A stretch of DNA of 64,000 nucleotides from Vreelandella jeotgali Hwa (GTDB lineage Bacteria > Pseudomonadota > Gammaproteobacteria > Pseudomonadales > Halomonadaceae). Below the pieces are notes generated by a model that ran no database searches, was not told where the DNA came from, and worked only from the letters and a program-made list of their open reading frames with translations. The position numbers and the translations under genes were made by a program. Positions 57,714 to 64,000 of this stretch are shown in pieces. Location: positions 93,360 to 157,359 of the forward strand of contig NZ_AMQY01000018.1 in the NCBI RefSeq assembly GCF_000334215.1, read 5' to 3'. Each line of letters opens with the position of its first letter. The stretch's first letter is position 1.

Positions 57714-58165
57714 GCCGGCTCAATGACCGTATTCTCGGCATTTTGCTGATCGCCCTGGCGGTGGCCTACGGCCAGGGCGCCACGCAGCTTCCGGAGCCGT
57801 TTGGCGGCTCCGGGGCCGTTGGCCCCGAGACCTTTCCGCTCTTGCTGGCCGGGGTTCTGGGGCTGTCGAGCCTCTATCTGGTAGTACGTCCGGATCCGGA
57901 TAACGCCTGGCCGCTGAGCCGTACCGGCATCGAGCTGATCATTGCCGTGGTGGTGTTGGTGCTGTATGCCCTGCTGCTGGCCCCGCTGGGCTTTATCATC
58001 AGCACGACGCTGGCCGTGGGCACGCTGTGCTGGCGCATGGGGGCAACGCCGCTATCGGCCTACCTCACCGGCCTGATAGCCGGCGTTGTGGTCTTTCTGC
58101 TGTTCAACTTTGCGCTGGATCTGGCATTGCCGCTGGGTCTTCTGGACTTCCTGGAGGTGGGCTGA
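57710..58165 (+). CDS. tctB: Tripartite tricarboxylate transporter small membrane subunit TctB
   Basis: The 151-residue product has four predicted membrane segments (about 8-22, 43-60, 73-105, 118-140) and the family N-terminal layout with AVGPETFPLLLAGVLG. It is the small permease subunit. The start overlaps tctC (ATGA), and its stop overlaps the tctA start by one base (TGATG), so the three are tightly coupled. Confidence 0.92.
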   Translation: MSRLNDRILGILLIALAVAYGQGATQLPEPFGGSGAVGPETFPLLLAGVLGLSSLYLVVRPDPDNAWPLSRTGIELIIAVVVLVLYALLLAPLGFIISTTLAVGTLCWRMGATPLSAYLTGLIAGVVVFLLFNFALDLALPLGLLDFLEVG

Positions 58166-59670
58166 TGGAGACACTCGGCTATCTGATGGACGGTTTCAGC
58201 GTTGCGCTGGCACCGCACAACCTCATGTTTGCCCTGCTGGGGGCCTTTCTGGGCACGCTGATCGGGGCGCTACCCGGGCTGGGGCCCGCCAACGGTGTCG
58301 CTATCCTGATCCCGCTGGCGTTTTCACTGGGGCTGGAGCCGGAAACGGCACTGATCATGCTGACGTCGGTCTACGCCGGCGCGATGTACGGCGGGCGGAT
58401 TTCCTCCATCCTGCTCAACATCCCCGGCGACGAACCGGCCATGATGACCTGCCTGGACGGCTACCCCATGGCGCGTCGGGGCAAGGCGGCCGAAGCCCTG
58501 GCAGTATCCGCCGTGGCGTCGTTTATCGGCAGTCTGGTGGCTACCGTCGGGCTGATACTGCTGGCACCGCTGCTCGCCAAATTTGCTCTGACCTTCGGCC
58601 CCGCCGAGTACTTTGCTCTCTTTTTGCTGGCTTTCGCCACCCTGGGCGGCATTACCGGCAAGAACCCCGTCAAGACCATCGTCGCCGCCTGCATCGGCCT
58701 GATGATTGCCACCGTCGGAATCGATAACACCGGCGTGCAGCGCTTTACCTTCGGGGTGCTGGAGCTGTACGAGGGGGTGGACTTTATTATTGCGATTGTG
58801 GGGCTCTTCGCCATATCGGAGCTGCTCTTCTTTATCGAGGCACGCGCCAGCGGCGACACCCCCGGCATGACGGTCAACAAGCTGTCGCTTTCCTTCAGCG
58901 ATATAAAAGGCATCATTCCGTCGAGCCTGCGCGGCGGCGTCCTCGGCTTCATCGCCGGCGTACTGCCCGGTGCCGGCGCCTCGCTGGGCAGCTTTATCGG
59001 CTATACCCTGGAAAAACGCCTGGTAGGCCGGAAAGGCTACTTCGGCGAAGGCGATCCGCGCGGCGTAGCCGGCCCCGAAGCGGGTAACAACGGCGCGTCC
59101 AGCGGGGCTCTGGTGCCCATGCTGACGCTGGGCGTACCCGGCAGCGGCACGACAGCCGTTCTGCTGGCACTGCTCATCTCGCTGAATATTACCCCCGGGC
59201 CGCTGATGTTCACGCAAAACGCCGACATCGTCTGGGGCGTGATTGCCGCGCTGCTCATCGGTAACTTCCTGCTGCTGCTGTTGAACATTCCGCTGGTGGG
59301 CATTTTCGTCAAGCTGCTGTCGGTACCGCCGAAGTACCTGCTGCCGGTTGTCACCATGGTGGCCTTTGTCGGCATTTACTCGATCAGCAACACCACCTTC
59401 GACCTGTACTTCATGGTGGCCTTCGGCGTTGGCGGCTATGTGCTGCGCAAGCTGGAAATCCCTCTGGTACCGGTCATCCTCGGCCTGCTGCTGGGCCCGG
59501 AAATGGAAAAGAACCTGCGCCATGCGCTGGATGTGTCCAACGGCGACTGGACGATCCTCTGGGGCAGCGGGCTGGCCATCAGCCTTTGGGCGCTTGCCGG
59601 GCTGGGCATTATTCTGCCGTATATCGTCGGCCCCCTGCTCCGCCGCCGCATGCGGGCCGTTACCTCATGA
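58165..59670 (+). CDS. tctA: Tripartite tricarboxylate transporter large membrane subunit TctA
   Basis: TctA is the main transport subunit, probably driven by Na+ or H+. The 501-residue product has about eleven hydrophobic segments and the family motifs GALPGLGPANGVAILIP, GRISSILLNIPGDEPAMMTCLDGYP, GVLPGAGASLGSFIGYTLEKR and GVPGSGTTAVLLALL. ATG 58165 overlaps tctB; the longer frame from 58027 runs through tctB and is not the real start. Confidence 0.95.
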   Translation: METLGYLMDGFSVALAPHNLMFALLGAFLGTLIGALPGLGPANGVAILIPLAFSLGLEPETALIMLTSVYAGAMYGGRISSILLNIPGDEPAMMTCLDGYPMARRGKAAEALAVSAVASFIGSLVATVGLILLAPLLAKFALTFGPAEYFALFLLAFATLGGITGKNPVKTIVAACIGLMIATVGIDNTGVQRFTFGVLELYEGVDFIIAIVGLFAISELLFFIEARASGDTPGMTVNKLSLSFSDIKGIIPSSLRGGVLGFIAGVLPGAGASLGSFIGYTLEKRLVGRKGYFGEGDPRGVAGPEAGNNGASSGALVPMLTLGVPGSGTTAVLLALLISLNITPGPLMFTQNADIVWGVIAALLIGNFLLLLLNIPLVGIFVKLLSVPPKYLLPVVTMVAFVGIYSISNTTFDLYFMVAFGVGGYVLRKLEIPLVPVILGLLLGPEMEKNLRHALDVSNGDWTILWGSGLAISLWALAGLGIILPYIVGPLLRRRMRAVTS

Positions 59671-59702
59671 TCCGGTCGCGCCCCCGGCATCCATGACGTA
59701 GG

Positions 59703-59731
59703 CCCCGCGCCGGAGACGGCGCGGGGTCTTT
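59703..59731 (+). terminator. Rho-independent terminator of tctCBA
   Basis: CCCCGCGCCG (59703-59712) and CGGCGCGGGG (59717-59726) form a perfect 10-bp stem with a GAGA loop, followed by TCTTTC. It starts 32 bases past tctA. Confidence 0.88.
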
Positions 59732-59836
59732 CAGCCATATCTGTAGCCATCACCATGCGCGGATACGAAAACCGCCCGCGACGTTGTTCGCTCCCGGGCA
59801 ATGCCCAACGCGAACCGGGGGCATGGCTGCAACACG

Positions 59837-59850
59837 TTGACGCAGGTCAT
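59837..59850 (+). promoter_or_regulatory. nnrS: FNR/Dnr-type box upstream of nnrS
   Basis: TTGAC-GCAG-GTCAT matches the TTGAY-N4-RTCAA pattern except for the last base. Its centre is 41.5 bases before a start near 59885, which is set by TATGCT (59872-59877). That is the class II activation position for FNR-type regulators. Confidence 0.6.
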
Positions 59851-59868
59851 GCATTTCAGATGCATTTT
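59846..59868 (+). promoter_or_regulatory. nnrS: NsrR-type site upstream of nnrS
   Basis: ATGCATTT-C-AGATGCAT (core 59849-59865) matches the NsrR inverted repeat AANATGCATTT-N-AAATGCATNTT at 17 of 20 defined positions. It covers the spacer between the FNR-type box and the -10 element, where binding would repress. Confidence 0.65.
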
Positions 59869-59912
59869 TCGTATGCTGGGCAAACCCGAGTAAAACCGTC
59901 AGGAATTGCCCC

Positions 59913-61106
59913 ATGCAGGATACCTCCCTGAAGCATCATGTCCCGCTCATGCGTCTGGCCTTTCGTCCGTTTTTCCTGCTGGGCGCGCTATTCAGCGTGC
60001 TGGCCATGCTGGTATGGCTGGCCTTCTGGAACGGCAACCTCTGGCTGTCGCCCTACGGCGGCATGCTCTGGTGGCACCCCCACGAGATGCTGATCGGCTT
60101 CGGCAGCGCGATTATCACCGGTTTTCTGATGACCGCGGTGCAAAACTGGACGGGGCAGCCCGGGCTGAAAGGCTGGCCGCTGTTCGGCCTGGCAACACTC
60201 TGGCTGGCCGGCAGGCTGCTGCTGGCCTACGGCAATACGCTGCCGCCGATGTTGCTGCTGGTGGTCGATGTGGCCTTTCTCCCTCTGGTCGCGCTGGCCA
60301 TGGCGCGGCGCGTGCTGGCCGTGCGCATGTGGCGCAACCTGGGCTTTGTTCCGCTGCTGCTGGCGCTGGCGGGCACCAACGTCGCCATGCACCTGGGCGC
60401 ACAGTGGAGCAATGGCACCCTGCTGCGTGAAGCCAGCCATTCGGCCATGCTGTTGATTACCCTCCTGATGGTGTTTCTCGGCGGGCGGGTCATTCCGTTT
60501 TTTACCTCGCGCAAACTCGGCATCAGCCAGCCTGAACGGCTGCCCTGGCTCGAAACGGCCAGCCTGGGGAGCGTCATCGCCGTGCTCCTGCTGCAGATTC
60601 TCTCCGCGGCTGGCGTCGGAGCGGCCCACGCAATGCTGCTGCCCATGCTGCTGTTGGCCGGCACGGCCAACGCCTGGCGGCTGTCACGCTGGTATCACCA
60701 CAATATCCGTCACGAGCCGCTGCTCTGGGGGCTACATGCCAGCTATGCCTTCATTCCGCTGGGGCTGATCATGTGGGCCGTTGAGCACGCGGGCGGTCAG
60801 CGGGTGGAAACCGCGCTGCACGCGCTGGCCATCGGCGGTATGGGCACCATGATGCTCTCGATGATGTCGCGGGTGTCGCTGGGGCATACCGGGCGGACCA
60901 TCCGGACCCTGCCGGGGATCGGCGTGGCACTGGCGCTGATGCTGTTCGCGGCGCTGATGCGTTCGGTATGGCTGTGGCTGTATCCGCAGTCCAGTCACTG
61001 GGTTTACAGCCTGGTGATTCTGGCGTGGTGTATCAGCTATCTGGTTTATATCCTGTATTATGCCGTTCCCCTGCTGCGCGCCCGGCCGGACGGCAAGGAC
61101 GGCTAG
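59913..61106 (+). CDS. nnrS: NnrS, NO-related heme/copper membrane protein
   Basis: NnrS is a polytopic membrane protein linked to nitric oxide and nitrosative stress resistance, and is often in NsrR or NnrR/Dnr regulons. The 397-residue product has about twelve membrane segments and conserved histidines in WWHPHEMLIGFG and in REASHSAMLL, plus FGGRVIPFFTSRKLGI-like LGGRVIPFFTSRKLGI. AGGA precedes the ATG. It is followed by two small membrane protein genes on the same strand (57- and 27-base gaps). No nor, nir or nsrR gene is in the window. Confidence 0.95.
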   Translation: MQDTSLKHHVPLMRLAFRPFFLLGALFSVLAMLVWLAFWNGNLWLSPYGGMLWWHPHEMLIGFGSAIITGFLMTAVQNWTGQPGLKGWPLFGLATLWLAGRLLLAYGNTLPPMLLLVVDVAFLPLVALAMARRVLAVRMWRNLGFVPLLLALAGTNVAMHLGAQWSNGTLLREASHSAMLLITLLMVFLGGRVIPFFTSRKLGISQPERLPWLETASLGSVIAVLLLQILSAAGVGAAHAMLLPMLLLAGTANAWRLSRWYHHNIRHEPLLWGLHASYAFIPLGLIMWAVEHAGGQRVETALHALAIGGMGTMMLSMMSRVSLGHTGRTIRTLPGIGVALALMLFAALMRSVWLWLYPQSSHWVYSLVILAWCISYLVYILYYAVPLLRARPDGKDG

Positions 61107-61163
61107 ACCGACTTCGCCCGGCGCGCACGCTGACTGATACGCCTGAATCGGGATCCATCACTC

Positions 61164-61553
61164 ATGGAAAGCTATACCGTCGTTAAACACCTGCACATCA
61201 CCGCAGCCTGCCTGAGCCTGGCCTTTTTTATCTGGCGGGCGTTCTGGTCGGTCAACGGCAGCAGCATGCTGAAGGCACGCTGGGTCAGGATTGCGCCGCA
61301 CATTATTGATACGGCGCTGCTGGCGCTGGGGGTGGCGCTTGCCGTGATGCTGAATTTCTGGCCGCTGCCGGGCTGGCTCACGGCCAAGATAGTGGCGCTG
61401 GTGGTGTATATCGTGCTGGGTACGGTGGCGATCAAGCGCGGCGCAACGCCGGCTATCCGCGCGGCATTTGCTGTTGCTGCGGTCGCGGTATTTGCCTATA
61501 TACTCGGAGCCGCCCTACAACACAGCGCGCTTTCCTGGCTTGCCGGCGTCTGA
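61164..61553 (+). CDS. SirB2-family membrane protein
   Basis: The 129-residue product has four membrane segments and the SirB2 N-terminus YTVVKHLHITAACLSLAFFI with the conserved histidines of KHLHI, and IAPHIIDTALLALG further on. SirB family members are of unknown biochemical function. Its position between nnrS and a YbaN-like gene suggests co-transcription with nnrS. Confidence 0.88.
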   Translation: MESYTVVKHLHITAACLSLAFFIWRAFWSVNGSSMLKARWVRIAPHIIDTALLALGVALAVMLNFWPLPGWLTAKIVALVVYIVLGTVAIKRGATPAIRAAFAVAAVAVFAYILGAALQHSALSWLAGV

Positions 61554-61580
61554 GGCATGGCCGATTCGAGGAGGCCCGGT

Positions 61581-61952
61581 ATGCGTATTCCCGCTCTCGT
61601 CTGGTGCACACTGGCTTACCTGTTTATCGGCCTTGGCACCGCCGGCATTGTGCTGCCGCTATTGCCCACCACGCCGTTTCTCCTGCTGGCACTCTGGGCA
61701 GCCACCAAGGGGTCGCCCCGGCTTGCCGGCTGGTTGCAGGGCCATCCGCGTTTTGGCCCCTACCTCTGCGCCTGGCGTGAGGAACGTGCGATTCCGTTCC
61801 GCGCCAAGGTCACCGCCTGTCTCCTGCTGACCCTGAGCTTTGTCATCCTTTGGGTGGGCAATGCACATCCCTGGCTACTGGCCGCACTCGCGGTTCTCTT
61901 CAGCGGCGTGGCGCTGTTCATCGTCACTCGCCCGAACACTCGCAGCGCTTGA
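61581..61952 (+). CDS. YbaN-family (DUF454) inner-membrane protein
   Basis: The 123-residue product has the DUF454 signature GLGTAGIVLPLLPTTPFLLLALW near the N-terminus, followed by HPRFGPYLCAWREERAI and two further membrane segments. Function is unknown. ATG 61581 has GAGGAGG 6 bases upstream; the frame begins at 61557. It lies 27 bases after the SirB2 gene. Confidence 0.9.
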   Translation: MRIPALVWCTLAYLFIGLGTAGIVLPLLPTTPFLLLALWAATKGSPRLAGWLQGHPRFGPYLCAWREERAIPFRAKVTACLLLTLSFVILWVGNAHPWLLAALAVLFSGVALFIVTRPNTRSA

Positions 61953-61997
61953 GCGATGTGCCTGCGGGATAGCCCGCCACGCCGCTGAAACCCGGCG

Positions 61998-63536
61998 CTA
62001 ACCGATGGCCTGAGCTTTTTCCACGTACTGGAAGCGACGCATATTGCCTTCCTTTTCCATGGCGATATGCCAGGCAAGGGCCTGTTCCAGACAGTGCGGG
62101 GTGTGCCCGCCGCGCTGGCAGGCTTCGCTGAAGTAGTCGCGCAGCGCCGGGCGGTATATCGGTGCGACGCATTTTTCGATCACTTCAACAGCGCGCTCGC
62201 GCGGCGCCAGACCACGCAGATCGGCCAGGCCGTGCTCGGTCACCAGGACGTCAACGTCGTGCTCGGTGTGATCCACATGGCTGACAAAGGGAACGATGCT
62301 GGAAATATCGCCGCCCTTGGCCAGCGACTTGCTGACAAACACCGACAGCTGGGCGTTGCGGGCAAAATCCCCGGAACCGCCGATGCCGTTCATCATTTTG
62401 GTACCGCCAACGTGGGTCGAGTTGACGTTGCCGTAGATATCCATCTCCAGCGCGGTATTGATCGAAATAATACCCAGCCGGCGCACGATACCCGGATGGT
62501 TGGACAGCTCCTGCGGACGCAGCACCAGCCGATCGCGATAGTGGTCGAGGTTCTCCCAAACGCGCTTACCGCAATCTTCGGACAGGGTAATCGAGCAGCC
62601 CGAGGCAAAGTCCAGCTTGCCGCTGTCGAGCAGGTCGAAAGTGGAGTCCTGAAGCACTTCGGAATACATGCTGAGGTGCTCGAAGGGACCCTCGGCGAGC
62701 CCGCTCATGACGGCGTTGGCCATGCTGCCAATGCCGGCCTGCAACGGCAGCAGCGACGGCGTCAGGCGGCCGTCGCGGACTTCATCGGCAAAGAAGCTGA
62801 TCAGATGATCGGCGATGGACCTGGTATCGGCATCCGGCGGCAGTACCGTCGACGGGCTGTCGTGGCCCTGGGTGACGACGATGGCCTCGATGCTCTCGGA
62901 GTCGATGGGAATGTGCGGCGTGCCGATGCGCGAATCCGCCGCGACCACGGGGATCGGCGTGCGCGTGGGACGCATCTGGGGGATATAGATGTCGTGCATC
63001 CCTTCCAGCGCGGCGGGCGAATCCAGATTCAGCTCGATGATGACCTTGTCCGCCAATATCGCATAGCTGGCCGAGTTGCCCACGGAAGTGGTCGGCACAA
63101 TGTAGCCGTCTTCGGTGATAGCGCAGGCTTCGATGACCGCGACATCCATATTGGCCAGCTGGCGGTTGCGCAGCAGCTCCACCGTTTCGGACAGATGCTG
63201 GTCCATGAACATCACGCTGCCGTCGTTGATCGCGCGGCGCAGCGTGGCGTCGACCTGGAACGGCATCCGCCGCGACAGCGCGTTGGCCTCGGTCAACATA
63301 CGGTCGAGGTCATTGCCCAGCGAGGCGCCGGTCATCAGGGTGATCGACAGCGGCTCGTTGCCGGCCCGCTCGGCCAGCGCACGAGGCACTTCCTTGGCTT
63401 CGCCCGCTCGGGTAAAGCCGCTCATCCCTACCGTCATGCCGTCCTTGATCAGCGCGGCTGCCTCTTGCGGAGTACGCAGCTTGTCGCGCCATTGGGGCCA
63501 GCGGCAACGCTCGTTAGCCAGGGCCTCGTTGAACAT
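61998..63536 (-). CDS. Acetyl-CoA hydrolase / succinate CoA-transferase family protein
   Basis: The 512-residue product belongs to the class I CoA-transferase group that includes AarC, Ach1 and ScpC. The catalytic glutamate is Glu293 in MYSEVLQDS, equivalent to Glu294 of AarC; further family segments are GMSGFTRAGEAKEVP, VGNSASYAILADKVIIELN and NGIGGSGDFARNA. Such enzymes transfer CoA between acetyl- and succinyl- or propionyl-groups; the partner acid cannot be read from sequence. ATG 63536 follows GAAGGAG by 8 bases. It may help acetate use or detoxification. Confidence 0.93.
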   Translation of the reverse strand: MFNEALANERCRWPQWRDKLRTPQEAAALIKDGMTVGMSGFTRAGEAKEVPRALAERAGNEPLSITLMTGASLGNDLDRMLTEANALSRRMPFQVDATLRRAINDGSVMFMDQHLSETVELLRNRQLANMDVAVIEACAITEDGYIVPTTSVGNSASYAILADKVIIELNLDSPAALEGMHDIYIPQMRPTRTPIPVVAADSRIGTPHIPIDSESIEAIVVTQGHDSPSTVLPPDADTRSIADHLISFFADEVRDGRLTPSLLPLQAGIGSMANAVMSGLAEGPFEHLSMYSEVLQDSTFDLLDSGKLDFASGCSITLSEDCGKRVWENLDHYRDRLVLRPQELSNHPGIVRRLGIISINTALEMDIYGNVNSTHVGGTKMMNGIGGSGDFARNAQLSVFVSKSLAKGGDISSIVPFVSHVDHTEHDVDVLVTEHGLADLRGLAPRERAVEVIEKCVAPIYRPALRDYFSEACQRGGHTPHCLEQALAWHIAMEKEGNMRRFQYVEKAQAIG

Positions 63537-63920
63537 GAATGTATCTCCTTCGCCATACAAAATGCCGCACCAGCGCCGGTGCCGATGCTGTCAATGCCTG
63601 CCTATAATGACACGGCATGTCGATAAACGCGGCATATCACGACCAAAGTTGCAGGAAAAAGTTGCCGGGAAGTGCCATCAGGCGAGGCGACAACAGAGCG
63701 CTGCAAGCCATTCCCGCTCGTCCGCTAACCGGGCCGGCTATAAAACCGGTTACCCATCCGCGCGTAAAGCATCGCCCAATGCGGGCGGTGATAAAAGTGC
63801 GCACCGCAACGCGGTGCCGGGGTAGGGCTATCGCATAACTAGAACGGTTCTCAATTAGGTCAGCGTTTGGTCGCCTTGCTCCGCACTATCAATCACACTT
63901 CGGAATAGAATAGAAATAAC

Positions 63921-63956
63921 CGATAGCTAGAGGTTATTTAAATTGGTCAGCTATCG
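63921..63956. repeat. Inverted repeat CGATAGCT-N20-AGCTATCG
   Basis: Perfect 8-bp arms (63921-63928, 63949-63956) with a 20-base AT-rich spacer lie in the AT-rich end of the window. Function is unknown: regulator site or remnant of a mobile element end are both possible. Confidence 0.5.
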
Positions 63957-63979
63957 ATCAATTTCGCTATTTAGCCTCA

Positions 63980-63999
63980 AGTAAATGAGAAGCGTTATT
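63980..63999 (+). promoter_or_regulatory. Partial Fur-like motif
   Basis: GTAAATGAGAAGCGTTATT matches the 19-bp Fur consensus GATAATGATAATCATTATC at about 13 positions. It is at the very end of the window, so the controlled gene is unseen. Confidence 0.3.
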
Positions 64000-64000
64000 T

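Larger units (their letters stand above)
63537..64000. other. Gene-free 464 bases with an AT-rich end
   Basis: No credible gene is seen. An open frame at 63617-63838 (73 codons) lacks a ribosome site and recognisable domains. From about 63840 the composition becomes clearly AT-richer than the rest of the window. This tail holds an inverted repeat (63921-63956) and a partial Fur-like motif near 63980, so it is probably the control region of a gene beyond the window. Confidence 0.7.

Noticed and set aside
58027..58164. Longer N-terminus for TctA
   Set aside because: The extension lies inside tctB in another frame; ATG 58165 overlaps the tctB stop, as usual for tctBA.
63617..63838. 73-codon gene at the end of the window
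   Set aside because: No ribosome site, no recognisable domain, arginine-rich composition typical of a random high-GC frame.

Overview
The window looks like a chromosomal segment of a moderately halophilic gammaproteobacterium of the Halomonadaceae type (Halomonas or a close relative). The evidence is high G+C, acidic proteins, and gene neighbourhoods typical of Pseudomonas/Halomonas: lptB-rpoN-hpf-ptsN-rapZ-ptsO, mreBCD with rng-yhdP-tldD, gatCAB, the queG/nnrD-tsaE-amiB-mutL-miaA-hfq-hflX-hflKC cluster, hisZ-purA, and orn/rsgA/rhodanese/psd. The genus is inferred from synteny and composition. No rRNA, tRNA, CRISPR array, prophage or insertion sequence was seen.

Layout. 1-4250 (+): end of lptB, then sigma-54, a ribosome hibernation factor and the nitrogen-PTS proteins. 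4383-7848: pmbA and tldD, the two halves of the TldD/TldE protease, flank darP (yjgA). 7845-15818 (-): mreB-mreC-mreD, closed by a strong terminator, then rng-yhdP-tldD. 16046-19370 (+): gatCAB. 19438-22996 (-): gpsA-sixA and htpG. 23385-25406 (+): soluble lytic transglycosylase. 25433-31344 (-): LysE exporter, an unknown acidic lipoprotein, a YegS-type lipid kinase, pepN and yajQ. 31589-32188 (+): cobO. 32245-45570 (-): purA, hisZ, hflC, hflK, hflX, hfq, miaA, mutL, amiB, tsaE, nnrD. 45740-50574: queG, orn (-), rsgA, a RhdA-type rhodanese and psd. 50571-56330 (-): a DUF393 protein, a soluble PAS-PAS chemoreceptor, and a regulatory cassette (IclR-type regulator, response regulator, kinase, binding protein). 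This cassette diverges from tctCBA (56691-59670, +). 59913-61952 (+): nnrS, a SirB2-like and a YbaN-like membrane protein. 61998-63536 (-): an acetyl-CoA hydrolase/CoA-transferase. The last 160 bases are AT-rich and hold no gene.

How the genes work together. PtsN, PtsO and RapZ belong to the nitrogen PTS and cell-envelope control, and SixA is known in E. coli to dephosphorylate NPr, so both arms occur here. The tct region is a self-contained carboxylate sensing and uptake unit. The nnrS promoter has an FNR/Dnr-type box centred about 41.5 bases before the inferred start, followed directly by an NsrR-type site, a layout that would integrate low oxygen or NO activation with NsrR repression.

Main points for a second look: (1) at least a dozen short tandem arrays (unit 12-21 bp, 2-7 copies, mostly different sequences) sit at stop codons and translation starts; (2) mreC appears to start at an ATT codon behind a strong Shine-Dalgarno sequence; (3) the nnrS dual NO-control promoter; (4) an acidic lipoprotein with a duplicated 31-residue helix; (5) the palindrome- and repeat-rich control region between the tct regulators and transporter.
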